From Rhodoferax ferrireducens (lineage in GTDB: Bacteria; Pseudomonadota; Gammaproteobacteria; Burkholderiales; Burkholderiaceae_C): a stretch of DNA of 64,000 bases. Below are positions 9,096 through 18,218 of this stretch, in pieces; the first letter of the stretch is position 1, and every line of letters starts with the position of its first letter. The notes below the pieces were generated by a model. It worked only from the letters and a program-made list of their open reading frames with translations, searched no databases and was not told where the DNA came from. A program made the position numbers and the translations under genes. The stretch spans positions 62,001 to 126,000 of the forward strand of contig MTEI01000003.1 in the NCBI GenBank assembly GCA_002083775.1. Reading direction: 5' to 3'.

Positions 9096-11423
9096 TTAGC
9101 GCTGGGCGTTGGCGTCGGCCACGGTCAGGGCCGTCATGTTGACGATGCGCCGCACGGTGGTGCTGGCGGTCAGGATGTGCACCGGCTTGGCAGCGCCCAG
9201 CAACACCGGGCCGACGGCGATGTTGCCCCCAGCGGTGACTTTGAGCAGGTTGTAGGCGATGTTGGCAGCGTCAATGTTGGGCAGCACCAGCAGGTTGGCG
9301 TCACCCGCCAGCGTGCTGCGTGGCATCAAGGCATGGCGGGCGGTGCTGTCCAACGCCAGGTCGCCATGCATTTCACCTTCGGCCTCCAGCCACGGGGCCT
9401 GCACGCGCAGCAGTTCCAGTGTCTGGCGCATTTTCACTGCGCTGGGCTGGTTGCTGGAGCCAAAGTTGGAGTGGCTCAAAAGGGCCGCGCGCGGGACCAT
9501 GCCAAAACGCTTCATTTCTTCAGCGGCCATGACGGTGATGGTGGCCAGTTCCTGGGCGGTCGGGTCGTAGTTGACGTGGGTATCGACCAGAAACAGTTGC
9601 CGGTCGGGCAGCATCAAGCCATTCATGCAGGCGTAAATGGGCACGTCTTGCGCGCTGTTCAGGCTGCCTTGGGCGCGCTTGCCAATCACCTGGTCGATGT
9701 AGTGCAGGTGCAGGTGGGTGCTGCCCCAGGTGCCGCAGATGATGCCGTCCACATAGCCCTTGTGCAGCAGCATGGCACCAATCAGCGTCAGGCGTCGACG
9801 CATTTCGATCTTGGCGGCCTGCACTGTGACGCCTTTGCGCTCGGTCATCTGGTGGTAGCTTTGCCAGAAGTCGCGGTAGCGCTCGTCAAGCTCGACATTG
9901 ACCACGTCGTAATCCAGTTCTTCTTCCAGCCGCAGGCCAAATTTCTGGATGCGCTGGGCAATCACCGCCGGGCGACCGATCAGCGTTGGCCGCGCCAGGC
10001 CTTCGTCCACCACGATCTGGCACGCGCGCAGCACGCGCTCTTCTTCGCCTTCGGAGTAGGCCACGCGTTTGTGCGTGGCTTTCTTGGCAGCGGTAAAAAT
10101 CTCTTTCATCATCGTGCCGGAGGCGTAGACGAACCGTTGCAGCTGCTCGCGGTAGGCGGTGAAGTCGGTGATGGGGCGGGTAGCGACACCGCTGTCCGCT
10201 GCCGCCTTGGCCACGGCCGGCGCAATGACCACCATCAGCCGCGGGTCAAACGGCTTGGGAATCAAATACTCGGGGCCGAACGCCAGGTGCTCACCCGCAT
10301 AGGCGGCGGCTACCACCTCGCTCTGCTCGGCCTGGGCCAATTCGGAGATGGCATGCACGGCAGCAATCTCCATCTCCAGGGTGATGGTCGACGCACCGGC
10401 ATCCAGCGCACCCCGGAAGATGTACGGGAAACACAGCACGTTGTTGACCTGGTTCGGGTAGTCGGTGCGGCCGGTGGCAATGATGGCATCACTGCGCACT
10501 GCCTTGACTTCTTCGGGCAGGATCTCGGGGGTGGGGTTGGCCAGGGCAAACACCAATGGGCGCTCGGCCATTTTGGCGACCATGTGGCCTTTGAGGACGC
10601 CACCGGCCGACAGGCCCAGGAACACGTCAGCGCCCTCAATGGCTTCGCTCAGCGTGCGCGCCGCTGTTTTTTGCGCAAAGTAGGCTTTGTCGTCATCCAT
10701 CAGCTCGGTGCGGCCCTCATAAACCACCCCCGCCAGGTCAGTGACAAAGATGTTTTCGCGGGAGATGCCGAGCTTGACCAACAGGCCCAGGCAGGCCAGC
10801 GCCGCAGCGCCGGCGCCGGAGGTGACCAATTTGACCTTGGCCGGGTCTTTGCCGACCACTTTCAGACCGTTCAGAATCGCCGCGCCGACCACGATGGCGG
10901 TGCCGTGCTGGTCGTCATGGAACACTGGAATCTTCATGCGCTCGCGCAGCTTGCGCTCCACATAGAAACAATCGGGAGCCTTGATGTCTTCGAGGTTGAT
11001 GCCGCCAAAGGTGGGTTCCAGCGAGGCGATGATGTCCACCAGCTTGTCCAGGTCGTGCTTTTCGTTGATCTCGATGTCAAACACGTCGATCCCGGCGAAT
11101 TTCTTGAACAACACGCCCTTGCCTTCCATCACCGGCTTGGCCGCCAGCGGGCCGATGTCGCCCAGGCCCAGCACGGCGGTGCCGTTGGTGATGACCGCCA
11201 CCAGGTTGCCCCGGCTGGTGTATTTGAAGGCGTTGTTGGGGTCTTTGACGATTTCTTCGCAGGGGGCAGCGACGCCGGGCGAGTAGGCCAGCGCCAGGTC
11301 GTGCTGGTTGGTGAGTTGTTTGGTGGCGGCGATGGCGACCTTGCCGGGGGTGGGAAGCTGGTGGTAGTCCAGGGCGGCGCGGCGCAACTGTGCGCGTTTT
11401 TCTTCAGGGCTGTTGTGGGTCAT
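9096..11423 (-). CDS. maeB: NADP-dependent malic enzyme with phosphotransacetylase-like tail (MaeB)
   Basis: 775 residues from ATG 11423 ([10 protein letters not shown]). The N-terminal malic-enzyme half has [12 protein letters not shown], the NAD(P) fold and [25 protein letters not shown]. The C-terminal half, from about residue 435, is phosphate acetyltransferase-like ([37 protein letters not shown]), a regulatory domain in MaeB enzymes. It decarboxylates malate to pyruvate with NADP reduction, supplying NADPH and gluconeogenic carbon. A longer frame to 11480 adds 19 residues with no support. Confidence 0.95.
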   Translation of the reverse strand: MTHNSPEEKRAQLRRAALDYHQLPTPGKVAIAATKQLTNQHDLALAYSPGVAAPCEEIVKDPNNAFKYTSRGNLVAVITNGTAVLGLGDIGPLAAKPVMEGKGVLFKKFAGIDVFDIEINEKHDLDKLVDIIASLEPTFGGINLEDIKAPDCFYVERKLRERMKIPVFHDDQHGTAIVVGAAILNGLKVVGKDPAKVKLVTSGAGAAALACLGLLVKLGISRENIFVTDLAGVVYEGRTELMDDDKAYFAQKTAARTLSEAIEGADVFLGLSAGGVLKGHMVAKMAERPLVFALANPTPEILPEEVKAVRSDAIIATGRTDYPNQVNNVLCFPYIFRGALDAGASTITLEMEIAAVHAISELAQAEQSEVVAAAYAGEHLAFGPEYLIPKPFDPRLMVVIAPAVAKAAADSGVATRPITDFTAYREQLQRFVYASGTMMKEIFTAAKKATHKRVAYSEGEEERVLRACQIVVDEGLARPTLIGRPAVIAQRIQKFGLRLEEELDYDVVNVELDERYRDFWQSYHQMTERKGVTVQAAKIEMRRRLTLIGAMLLHKGYVDGIICGTWGSTHLHLHYIDQVIGKRAQGSLNSAQDVPIYACMNGLMLPDRQLFLVDTHVNYDPTAQELATITVMAAEEMKRFGMVPRAALLSHSNFGSSNQPSAVKMRQTLELLRVQAPWLEAEGEMHGDLALDSTARHALMPRSTLAGDANLLVLPNIDAANIAYNLLKVTAGGNIAVGPVLLGAAKPVHILTASTTVRRIVNMTALTVADANAQR

Positions 11424-11680
11424 GCGGGTTTCTGGCGGCCAGGAGATGCCGCACTGCGTAGGGGGAAAGGACGGGAACAAATTGTAGGCGCGTGCTTTTG
11501 CCGGTTCGGGTGGCGGCTCGGACTCAAGGACAAAAGCCAGGGTGTCACTCGATCGCCTGGCTGTTGGATTCGAGGTTTTGTCTGCAACCGCTGTAACACC
11601 CGTGTTTCATATTTGTCACAGTAACCCTGACAATGGGCAGTTGTGTTGGTTGCCTGACAGACAACCTGATTTTCTAAACT

Positions 11681-12676
11681 TTGGATCTGACCGACGTGCG
11701 CGATAACAAGACCGAATCCTATGCTCCTGGTGCCATCTTCCCGCCAGTGAAACCCTTTCGCACCGGTCGGCTCCAGGTCGATGATTTACATACCCTTTAT
11801 TGGGAAGAGAGCGGTAATCCGCAAGGCGTGCCGGTGTTGTTTTTGCATGGTGGCCCGGGGGCAGGCACCGCAGCCAGCCACCGCCAGTTTTTTGACCCGG
11901 CCCACTACCGCATCGTGCTGTTTGACCAGCGTGGTTCAGGCAAATCCACGCCGCTGGGCGAAGCGCGCCAGAACAGCACCCAACTGCTGGTTGACGACAT
12001 CGAGCGCCTGCGCGAACTGATGGGCATTGAAGACTGGCTGATTTTTGGTGGTTCGTGGGGTTCCACACTGGCGCTGGCTTATGGGCAGGCGCACCCACAG
12101 CGCTGCACCGGCTTCATCTTGCGCGGTATTTTCCTCGGCACACAGGCCGAAATTGACTGGTTTTTGCAAGGCATGCCGCTGTTTTTTCCGGACGAACACG
12201 CCAAATTTGTCAGCCTGATCCCGGAAGATGAGCGCGGTGACCTGCTCGGCGCCTATATGAAGCGACTGTTTAGCGACGATGCGGCGGAAAACTTGCGTGC
12301 CGCCCAAGCCTGGAGCCGCTACGAGGCCAATTGCCTGCACCTGCTCCCGCGCCCGGAAGTGGCCCGCATGTTCAGTGCCGCCTGTGTGGCGCTGGGTGTT
12401 GGACGCCTGGGTGCGCATTACTTTTGTAACAGGATGTTTTTGACAGAAGGCCAACTGATCAACAACATGGACTGCATCGCGCACCTGCCAGCCATCATCA
12501 TCCAGGGCCGCTACGACGTGGTGTGCCCACCGCGCACCGCTTGGCAACTGCGCCAAGCCTGGCCCAAAGCGAACTTTCAAGTGGTGGACGATGCCGGCCA
12601 TGCGGCCTCTGAGCCTGGCATTACCAGCGCGCTGGTGGCCGCCACCGAGCGTTTCAAACTCACCACAACGCTGTAA
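11681..12676 (+). CDS. pip: Proline iminopeptidase
   Basis: 331 residues of the alpha/beta hydrolase family S33, releasing N-terminal proline from peptides. Seen: the oxyanion-hole motif LFLHGGPGAGT, FDQRGSGKSTP, the nucleophile elbow GGSWGS (Ser near residue 125), Asp in GRYDVVCP and His in DDAGHAASEPG. The frame opens with TTG at 11681; a GTG at 11696 is an equally plausible start, as neither has a clear ribosome-binding site. It is divergent from maeB across about 257 bases in which I see no other gene. Confidence 0.9.
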   Translation: MDLTDVRDNKTESYAPGAIFPPVKPFRTGRLQVDDLHTLYWEESGNPQGVPVLFLHGGPGAGTAASHRQFFDPAHYRIVLFDQRGSGKSTPLGEARQNSTQLLVDDIERLRELMGIEDWLIFGGSWGSTLALAYGQAHPQRCTGFILRGIFLGTQAEIDWFLQGMPLFFPDEHAKFVSLIPEDERGDLLGAYMKRLFSDDAAENLRAAQAWSRYEANCLHLLPRPEVARMFSAACVALGVGRLGAHYFCNRMFLTEGQLINNMDCIAHLPAIIIQGRYDVVCPPRTAWQLRQAWPKANFQVVDDAGHAASEPGITSALVAATERFKLTTTL

Positions 12677-12685
12677 GCGCCGCGA

Positions 12686-14032
12686 TCACACCTGCGGCAG
12701 CAAAAAGCGCCGCTCCCAGGCGCTGATTTCGCCCAAATAGTGGTTGTATTCCATCGTCTTCACTGCGCAATAGCCATTGACAAAATCGGCCCCAAACGCT
12801 TGCTTGGCAAGGGCACTGTGCTGCATTTTGTCTAGCGCAGCGTCCATCGTGCGCGGCAGGCCGTGGGCCTCGTCGTAGCCATTGCTGGCCAGCGGATCGG
12901 AAGGTTGTAACTGCTCGTGGATACCGGCCAAACCCGCTGCCAGCGTGGCGGCAATGGCCAGATACGGGTTGGCATCGGCCCCGGCCACACGGTTTTCCAC
13001 CCGCCGGGCCGCTGCGTTGCTGGCCGGAATACGTAGGCCAGTGGTGCGGTTGTCATAGCCCCAGGCCATGTTGGTGGGTGCCTGACTGCCGGCCACGTAA
13101 CGCCGGTAGGCGTTGACGTTGGGGGCAAACATCAGCATCAATTCGGGCCCATAGGTTTGCAGCCCGGCGATGAACTGGCCAAACAGCGGGCTCTCCGAGC
13201 CATCAGGCAGGCTAAACACGTTGCTGCCAGATGTATCGACCAGACTGGTGTGCAGGTGCATCGAACTACCCGCAGCACCGGATATCGGCTTGGCCATGAA
13301 AACCGCGTTCAGGCCGTGTTTCAAGGCAATTTCGCGCGCGGTGTACTTGAATAAGAACGCCTGATCGGCCACGGCCACCGCGTTGCCATGCATCAGGTTG
13401 ATCTCGTACTGCGTCGGGCCGACCTCATGGATCCAGGTGTCGGCATCGATGTGCAGGGTGACCAGCGCAGCGCGGAACTCGTCCCAGAAGGGGGTGAGTT
13501 CGTTGAGCATGTTCAGGCTGAAGGCGCTCTGGCCGACTTCGGCGCGGCCGCCACGCACCTTGGGTGGCAGCAGCGGCTGCGCCGGGTCCACATTGGTAGC
13601 GGTCAGGTAAAACTCGATTTCCGGCGCCACCACCGGGGTCAACCCCAGCGCGGCATAGTCAGCCAGCACGCGTTTCAAGGTGCTGCGCGGGGCAAAGGTG
13701 CACAACTCGCCGTTGAGTTCCAGGCAGTCGTGCACCGCCACTGCGCGCGGCTGGCTGGCCCACGGTGACAGGGTTAGCGTGTCGTAGTCGGGCACCATGC
13801 GCACATCGGGATCACTGTCGGGGAACACCGGGTTGTACGAATACTCGCCGGTGACCGCCTGCATCGGAATCGCTTGGCAGATGCGCAGCTCGGCCCCGGC
13901 AGCAAAGCGGCTGGCAGGCATCAGCTTGCCGCGCGGGTAGCCGGAGATGTCGGCAAAGATGCACTCCACATCCGAGATGCCATGCTGATTGAAAAAAGCG
14001 GTGATGCTCTCGGGGGTGTGGCGATGGGTCAT
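12686..14032 (-). CDS. Glutamine synthetase-family ligase (PuuA-like)
   Basis: 448 residues with the glutamine synthetase core: EIEFYLT, HEVGPTQYEINL, HGLNAVFMAKPISGAAGSSMHLHTSL and NRVAGADANPYLAIAATLAAG. The short N-terminus (FADISGYPRGKLMPASRF) resembles gamma-glutamylputrescine synthetase and related GlnA paralogues rather than the dodecameric nitrogen-assimilation GlnA; no adenylylation Tyr loop is evident. The likely role is gamma-glutamylation of an amine such as putrescine, but no other puu gene is adjacent, so the substrate is an inference. It is convergent with pip, 9 bases apart. Confidence 0.82.
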   Translation of the reverse strand: MTHRHTPESITAFFNQHGISDVECIFADISGYPRGKLMPASRFAAGAELRICQAIPMQAVTGEYSYNPVFPDSDPDVRMVPDYDTLTLSPWASQPRAVAVHDCLELNGELCTFAPRSTLKRVLADYAALGLTPVVAPEIEFYLTATNVDPAQPLLPPKVRGGRAEVGQSAFSLNMLNELTPFWDEFRAALVTLHIDADTWIHEVGPTQYEINLMHGNAVAVADQAFLFKYTAREIALKHGLNAVFMAKPISGAAGSSMHLHTSLVDTSGSNVFSLPDGSESPLFGQFIAGLQTYGPELMLMFAPNVNAYRRYVAGSQAPTNMAWGYDNRTTGLRIPASNAAARRVENRVAGADANPYLAIAATLAAGLAGIHEQLQPSDPLASNGYDEAHGLPRTMDAALDKMQHSALAKQAFGADFVNGYCAVKTMEYNHYLGEISAWERRFLLPQV

Positions 14033-14058
14033 GCTGGCAGATTTGGTAAATATATGAA

Positions 14059-14106
14059 ATATAGTGCTCTAGCCCTTATTGGTAAAGGGCTGGCAGCTAT
14101 CAAACT
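14059..14106 (+). repeat. Dispersed palindromic repeat, copy 2
   Basis: Plus-orientation copy with CTCTAGCCCTTATT, loop, AAAGGGCTGGCAGCTATCAAA. It lies between the glutamine synthetase-family gene and pepP, upstream of the former and downstream of the latter. Confidence 0.9.
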
Positions 14107-14148
14107 AAAAGTTTCTCAAGTGACGCGAGGTGGTCGGTGGGGTGCCCA

Positions 14149-15534
14149 TCAGCTGCGCATCAACGCTTCAATCTCGGCCACACCCACCGGCACGCCACGG
14201 GTGATGAGTTCACAACCCGCATCAGAAACGATGGCGTCGTCCTCAATGCGGATGCCGATGTTGTGGAAGGGCTCGGGCACGCCGGGCGCCGGGCGCACAT
14301 AGATGCCGGGCTCGATGGTCAACACCATGCCGCTGCGCAAAATGCGCGCCGGGCGGTTCTTGATGGTTTCTCCGGTGAGCGCGTCCTTGCGTTCGCTGAC
14401 CTGGCCGATCTCGCCCGGCTCGGTGTAGGCACCGCAGTCATGTACATCCATGCCCAGCCAGTGGCCGGTGCGGTGCATGTAGAAGGGGAAATAGGCGCGT
14501 TTTTCAATCACGTCGTCCAGCGTGCCGACGGTATTTTTGTCGAGCAGGCCCACGTCCAGCATCCCCTGTGCCAACACTTTGACGGTGGCGTCATGTGGAT
14601 CGGTGAAGCGTGCCCCAGCTTTGGTGGCAGCAATTGCGGCTTCCTGCGAGGCCAGCACCAGCTCATACAGCGTTTTCTGCGGGCCGCTAAACACGCCGTT
14701 GGCCGGAAAAGTGCGGGTGATGTCGCTGGCGTAGCCGTCCAGCTCACAACCGGCATCAATCAATACCAGCTCGCCGTTCTGCACCCGACCGGCATCGGCC
14801 CGGTAATGCAACACGCAGGCATTGGCACCAGCGGCCACGATGGAACCATACGCCGGGTACTGCGAGCCGTGGCGGCGGAATTCGTGAAGCAGCTCAGCAT
14901 CCAGGTGGTATTCGCGCACCTCTTGCCCGGCGCGCAGCATGGCGGCGCAGCGCTGCATGGTGCGCACATGGGCCCCGGCGCTGATGTCGCTGGCGCGGCG
15001 CATCACGTCCTGCTCATGGGCGTCCTTGATCAGGCGCATCTCGTCCAGCGGGCCACACAGGTCGCGCTGCTGCTGCGGGCACAAGGTGCCGTAGCGCACC
15101 CGTGCGCGCAGCGGGCCCAGCCAGCCGTCAATGCGGCTCTCCAGCCCGGTGTGGGTGGCAAACGGGTACCAGACGGATTCGGCACCGTCTAGCAACGCGG
15201 GCAGCTGTTTGTCCAGCTCAGCCACCGAAAACGCGGCATCCACGCCAAGTGTCTCCGGCGCGGCGTCTGGCCCCAGGCGGTAGCCGTCCCAAATTTCGCG
15301 TTCCAGGTCTTTGGGCTGGCAAAACAGCGTGCTCTTGCCGTTACCGCTGATCACCAGCCAGGCTTTGGGCTCGGTGAAACCCGTCAGGTAATAGAAATAA
15401 CTGTCGTGACGGAACAAAAAGTCGCTGTCGCGGTTGCGCTGCTGCTCGGGTGCGGTCGGCAGAATGGCGATGCCGCCAGGGCCGATGGTTTTGGCGAGGG
15501 CGGCGCGGCGTTGGGCGTAGAGGGAAGTATTCAT
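14149..15534 (-). CDS. pepP: Xaa-Pro aminopeptidase (aminopeptidase P)
   Basis: 461 residues. The N-terminal domain (GGIAILPTAPEQQRNRDSDF) is the standard AMP_N start and the C-terminal pita-bread domain carries the dinuclear manganese ligands: LIDAGCELDGYASDITRTFP (two Asp), HRTGHWLGMDVHDCG (His), LTIEPGIYV (Glu) and IRIEDD (Glu). It removes N-terminal residues before proline. Its ATG overlaps the stop of the RHH antitoxin gene (ATGA at 15531-15534), so it is the third gene of a toxin-antitoxin-pepP unit. Confidence 0.94.
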   Translation of the reverse strand: MNTSLYAQRRAALAKTIGPGGIAILPTAPEQQRNRDSDFLFRHDSYFYYLTGFTEPKAWLVISGNGKSTLFCQPKDLEREIWDGYRLGPDAAPETLGVDAAFSVAELDKQLPALLDGAESVWYPFATHTGLESRIDGWLGPLRARVRYGTLCPQQQRDLCGPLDEMRLIKDAHEQDVMRRASDISAGAHVRTMQRCAAMLRAGQEVREYHLDAELLHEFRRHGSQYPAYGSIVAAGANACVLHYRADAGRVQNGELVLIDAGCELDGYASDITRTFPANGVFSGPQKTLYELVLASQEAAIAATKAGARFTDPHDATVKVLAQGMLDVGLLDKNTVGTLDDVIEKRAYFPFYMHRTGHWLGMDVHDCGAYTEPGEIGQVSERKDALTGETIKNRPARILRSGMVLTIEPGIYVRPAPGVPEPFHNIGIRIEDDAIVSDAGCELITRGVPVGVAEIEALMRS

Positions 15535-15755
15535 GCGGTTTGACCTTGGGCTTTATTCAACAGTTCAATGCCGCGCTCGGTACGCTGGGCACCCCGGCTG
15601 GCGCGCACCATGAAGCGGGTTTCGGTATCAAACTCAACCAGCGCTTGGGTGGTGAGTTCATCAAGCATGCGTGCCAGGCTGATGCCGCGCTGCTCCGCCA
15701 TGGCTTTCAGGCGGGCATGTTTATGGTCGGGTAGGCGCAAGGTCAGTGCGGTCAT
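15531..15755 (-). CDS. Ribbon-helix-helix antitoxin (HicB/Arc-like)
   Basis: 74 residues. TALTLRLPDHKHARLKAMAEQRGISLARMLDELTTQAL is a ribbon-helix-helix DNA-binding domain; the rest is a charged tail that would wrap the toxin. It overlaps the PIN toxin gene by an ATGA at 15752-15755 and pepP by another ATGA, so all three are translationally coupled. The gene lies second in the operon, after the toxin, the reverse of the most common order. Confidence 0.8.
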   Translation of the reverse strand: MTALTLRLPDHKHARLKAMAEQRGISLARMLDELTTQALVEFDTETRFMVRASRGAQRTERGIELLNKAQGQTA

Positions 15756-16171
15756 GCGGTTGTCTCCTTCAAGAAATCAGGGGGCGTCACGATGCTAAGC
15801 TGCGGAAAGCGAAGCTCCATCGAAGAAAAATCGCGCGTGTTCCAGGTAACGATATGCGAAGCAGCGCAGGCCACAGCCAGCTCCAGCACATGGTTGTCGC
15901 CCTCATCGCGCAAATTGGGTCGCCAGGAAAAGTAGGTTTTGACCCACTTGGCCTGCGCCAGAAAAATGTCCAGCAACTCCTCGCGCTCGGTAGCGTTCAG
16001 GCGGCAACCTTCAAACAGTGCGGTGTGGCTCAGCACATCTTCAAATTCCATGAGCAGCGCCGAGCCCATGGCGGGGGCAACTTGACCCAGCAGGCAGAGC
16101 TCAATCACTCTGGCGGACGCACCGGTACCCATACAGGCTCCGACAAAAACGTTGGTATCAATCACGATCAT
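15752..16171 (-). CDS. PIN-domain ribonuclease toxin
   Basis: 139 residues of the PIN fold: MIVIDTNVFVGACM (first acidic residue), the conserved Glu in LLMEFEDVLSH, and RDEGDNHVLELAVACAASHIVTWNTRDF (the C-terminal acidic cluster). These residues bind metal for RNA cleavage in VapC/PIN_3-type toxins. The first gene of the unit; its own stop codon shares bases with the antitoxin start. The active site looks intact. Confidence 0.82.
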   Translation of the reverse strand: MIVIDTNVFVGACMGTGASARVIELCLLGQVAPAMGSALLMEFEDVLSHTALFEGCRLNATEREELLDIFLAQAKWVKTYFSWRPNLRDEGDNHVLELAVACAASHIVTWNTRDFSSMELRFPQLSIVTPPDFLKETTA

Positions 16172-16298
16172 GTTGTGATGATAGCTGGATTGGGTTTATG
16201 TGGTGGCGCATGTGGTATCAAAATCAGGGGCCGACCGTTGGCCTCCTCTGGTGTATGGGTCATCAGATACCCAGGTCAGAAGGCTGGCAGACCCAACT

Positions 16299-17144
16299 TC
16301 ATGCGTTCAGCTGCGCCAGCCGCTCCGGTGTGCCGACATCGGTCCAGGGGCCTTGGTACAGCTCGGCGCTCACCCGGCCCCGGTCCATGGCCGCGCGCAA
16401 CAGCGGCGCCAGCGCGGCTTTGATGCCTTGCGGGTTGCCAGGCGCGATGTCGCACCACGGTGGCGCAAACAGAGCGCGGTGGTACAGGCCGATGGTGGAA
16501 TAGGTGTAGCGCGGCTGCGGATCGTCTTTGGGCAGGTTCAGGGCCAAACCCGTGGCCGCGTCCAGACCAAAGTCGCCACGCGGGTTGTGCGCCGGGTTGG
16601 GCACCAGCCAGAGGTGCGCCAATTGGCCGCTGGTTTCAAAACGCTCTACCGCCGCCTGGGCAAAGACAAAACCGGGTGTGAACACATCCGCAGCCAGCAC
16701 CCAAAACACCACATCGGAGGCGGCGCTGTGCGTAGGGAAAAGCAGCGGCAGCGCCCGGCAGATGCCGCCAGCGGTTTCCAGTGCTGCACCAAAGTCACAT
16801 CCTTCACGGGAGTAGTGCAGCGTCAGGCACTCTGTATTAAATAGCTGCTCGCCTTTATCGGATAAGGGCTGGAGGCCTGGACTTGGGGTTTTGCCAAAAT
16901 GACTATGAAACGTGTGAACAATCTGCTCTTCCAGCCAGGCGGTGTTGACCACCACCTGCTGGCAGCCACCGCGCAGCAGCGCCTCCAGATGCCATTGCAT
17001 CAGCGGCTTGCCCTGCACTTGCAGCAAGGGTTTGGGGCAGGTGTCGGTGAGCGGGCGCATGCGCTCGCCGCGGCCAGCCGCCAGCAGCATGGCGGGGGCC
17101 TTGAGAACATGGGCTTCGGGATCAGACAGGACTAACACGGGCAT
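16299..17144 (-). CDS. murU: MurU-type N-acetylmuramate-1-phosphate uridylyltransferase carrying a repeat-encoded insert
   Basis: 281 residues from ATG 17144. The nucleotidyltransferase signature LLAAGRGERMRPLTDTCPKPLLQVQGKPLM is at the N-terminus; YSTIGLYHRALF, GPWTDVGTPERL and LAADVF follow. With AmgK it would make UDP-MurNAc from recycled MurNAc. Between HFG and CLTLHYSREG it has about 20 residues (KTPSPGLQPLSDKGEQLFNTE) encoded exactly by a copy of the dispersed repeat, in frame; typical MurU proteins run straight from the one to the other. MurU specificity rather than a general sugar nucleotidyltransferase is inferred from the presence of amgK. Confidence 0.8.
   Translation of the reverse strand: MPVLVLSDPEAHVLKAPAMLLAAGRGERMRPLTDTCPKPLLQVQGKPLMQWHLEALLRGGCQQVVVNTAWLEEQIVHTFHSHFGKTPSPGLQPLSDKGEQLFNTECLTLHYSREGCDFGAALETAGGICRALPLLFPTHSAASDVVFWVLAADVFTPGFVFAQAAVERFETSGQLAHLWLVPNPAHNPRGDFGLDAATGLALNLPKDDPQPRYTYSTIGLYHRALFAPPWCDIAPGNPQGIKAALAPLLRAAMDRGRVSAELYQGPWTDVGTPERLAQLNA
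16836..16882 (-). repeat. Dispersed repeat copy 3, in frame inside murU
   Basis: Read on the minus strand: CCAGCCCTTATCC, GATAAAGGC, GAGCAGCTATTTAA. It contributes the peptide QPLSDKGEQLFN to MurU without stop or frameshift. Confidence 0.85.
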
Positions 17145-17210
17145 CGGGGTGGGCAAGTGGACAACACCCGGACGCGACACACCTCCAGGCCCCACCGAGC
17201 ATAGCCCAGC

Positions 17211-18023
17211 TCAAGGGGCCGCCCGCCAGCGCACCGACTGCCGATACGCGTGCCAGCTGCCGTGGCCCAGCAGCGGCCCAACCAGCAACAGCCCCAGCGA
17301 CCACGGCAGCAGCATCGCCGCTGCCGTCAGGCCCACAATCAGCGCGGCCCACCACAGCATCACCCCGGTGTTGTTCAGCACCACTTCAATGCTGGTGATG
17401 GCCGCCGTGATGGCGTCGGTATCGCGGTCCAGAATCATCGGAATCGACACCACCGACGTGGCAAACACCAGGGTGGCAAACACCCCGCCCACCATCAGAT
17501 AGGCCATCAAAAACTCCAGGTTCTGCGGGTTCAGAACGGCTTGCGCGATGCCAACCGACGACGGCATGCCAGTGGTGAAAAACACCGCAATCACCACCAG
17601 CGATGCGCGGCCCCACAACAGCTCCAGCACGATCAGCACCCCCACCAGCAGGCTCAGGCTGCGCAGATGATCCTTCCAGCAGGTGATCGAAGCAACAAAG
17701 TCTGGCTGCAGACCCTGTTCGCGCCGACGGCTGGCGTCGTACAGGCCCAGTGCCAGAAAAGGCCCCACCAGCAGACAGCCCGAGACCAGCGTCATGGTGT
17801 ATTCGGGCTGGCTGCGGAACACTTCTGTCAGTGCCAGCGCCATGGCCCAGAAGGCCACGCCAAAAAACAGGCTGATGCCAGGGTTTGCCGCCAAGTCATG
17901 CCAGCCCAGCTTCAACCAGCGCCCGGGGGCTGACCAGCCCAGCTGGGCAATGTCCCTGGCGGGCGCCTCGGAGGGCGGCGGCACGTAAGGGGCAGGGGGT
18001 TCTTCGGGTGGGCGTAGGCTCAT
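17211..18023 (-). CDS. DUF2189 integral membrane protein
   Basis: 270 residues from ATG 18023 (MSLRPPEEPP). A Pro-rich cytoplasmic start leads to RDIAQLGWSAPGRWLKLGWHDLAANPGISLFFGV and then about six hydrophobic helices, the pattern of DUF2189 proteins. The WxDL-type stretch before the first helix is typical. Function is unknown. It is divergent from the SPFH gene across about 195 bases. A longer frame to 18188 adds 55 residues that look non-coding. Confidence 0.8.
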   Translation of the reverse strand: MSLRPPEEPPAPYVPPPSEAPARDIAQLGWSAPGRWLKLGWHDLAANPGISLFFGVAFWAMALALTEVFRSQPEYTMTLVSGCLLVGPFLALGLYDASRRREQGLQPDFVASITCWKDHLRSLSLLVGVLIVLELLWGRASLVVIAVFFTTGMPSSVGIAQAVLNPQNLEFLMAYLMVGGVFATLVFATSVVSIPMILDRDTDAITAAITSIEVVLNNTGVMLWWAALIVGLTAAAMLLPWSLGLLLVGPLLGHGSWHAYRQSVRWRAAP

Positions 18024-18218
18024 CAGGTCAGAATAAAACGAATGTTGCTGTCGGTGCTGTCCGGCCACCAAAGCACCAGCCGCAGAAAGCGTCTTTGTGG
18101 CAACGGTGCCCCGCGCTGCCCGCAGAAGTGATATGAAGTTGTTTTGCTGCGCGAACGCCTGCCTCAAGCCGGATCCGCTGTGTATCATCTTGTGGCATCA
18201 CCACATCAGGAGCAGCAC

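Noticed and set aside
9066..11624. 852-codon open frame on the plus strand opposite maeB
   Set aside because: Antisense shadow of maeB; no recognisable domain, while the maeB motifs are complete.
18024..18188. 55-codon N-terminal extension of the DUF2189 protein
   Set aside because: It has non-family composition, while MSLRPPEEPP gives the usual short Pro-rich start.
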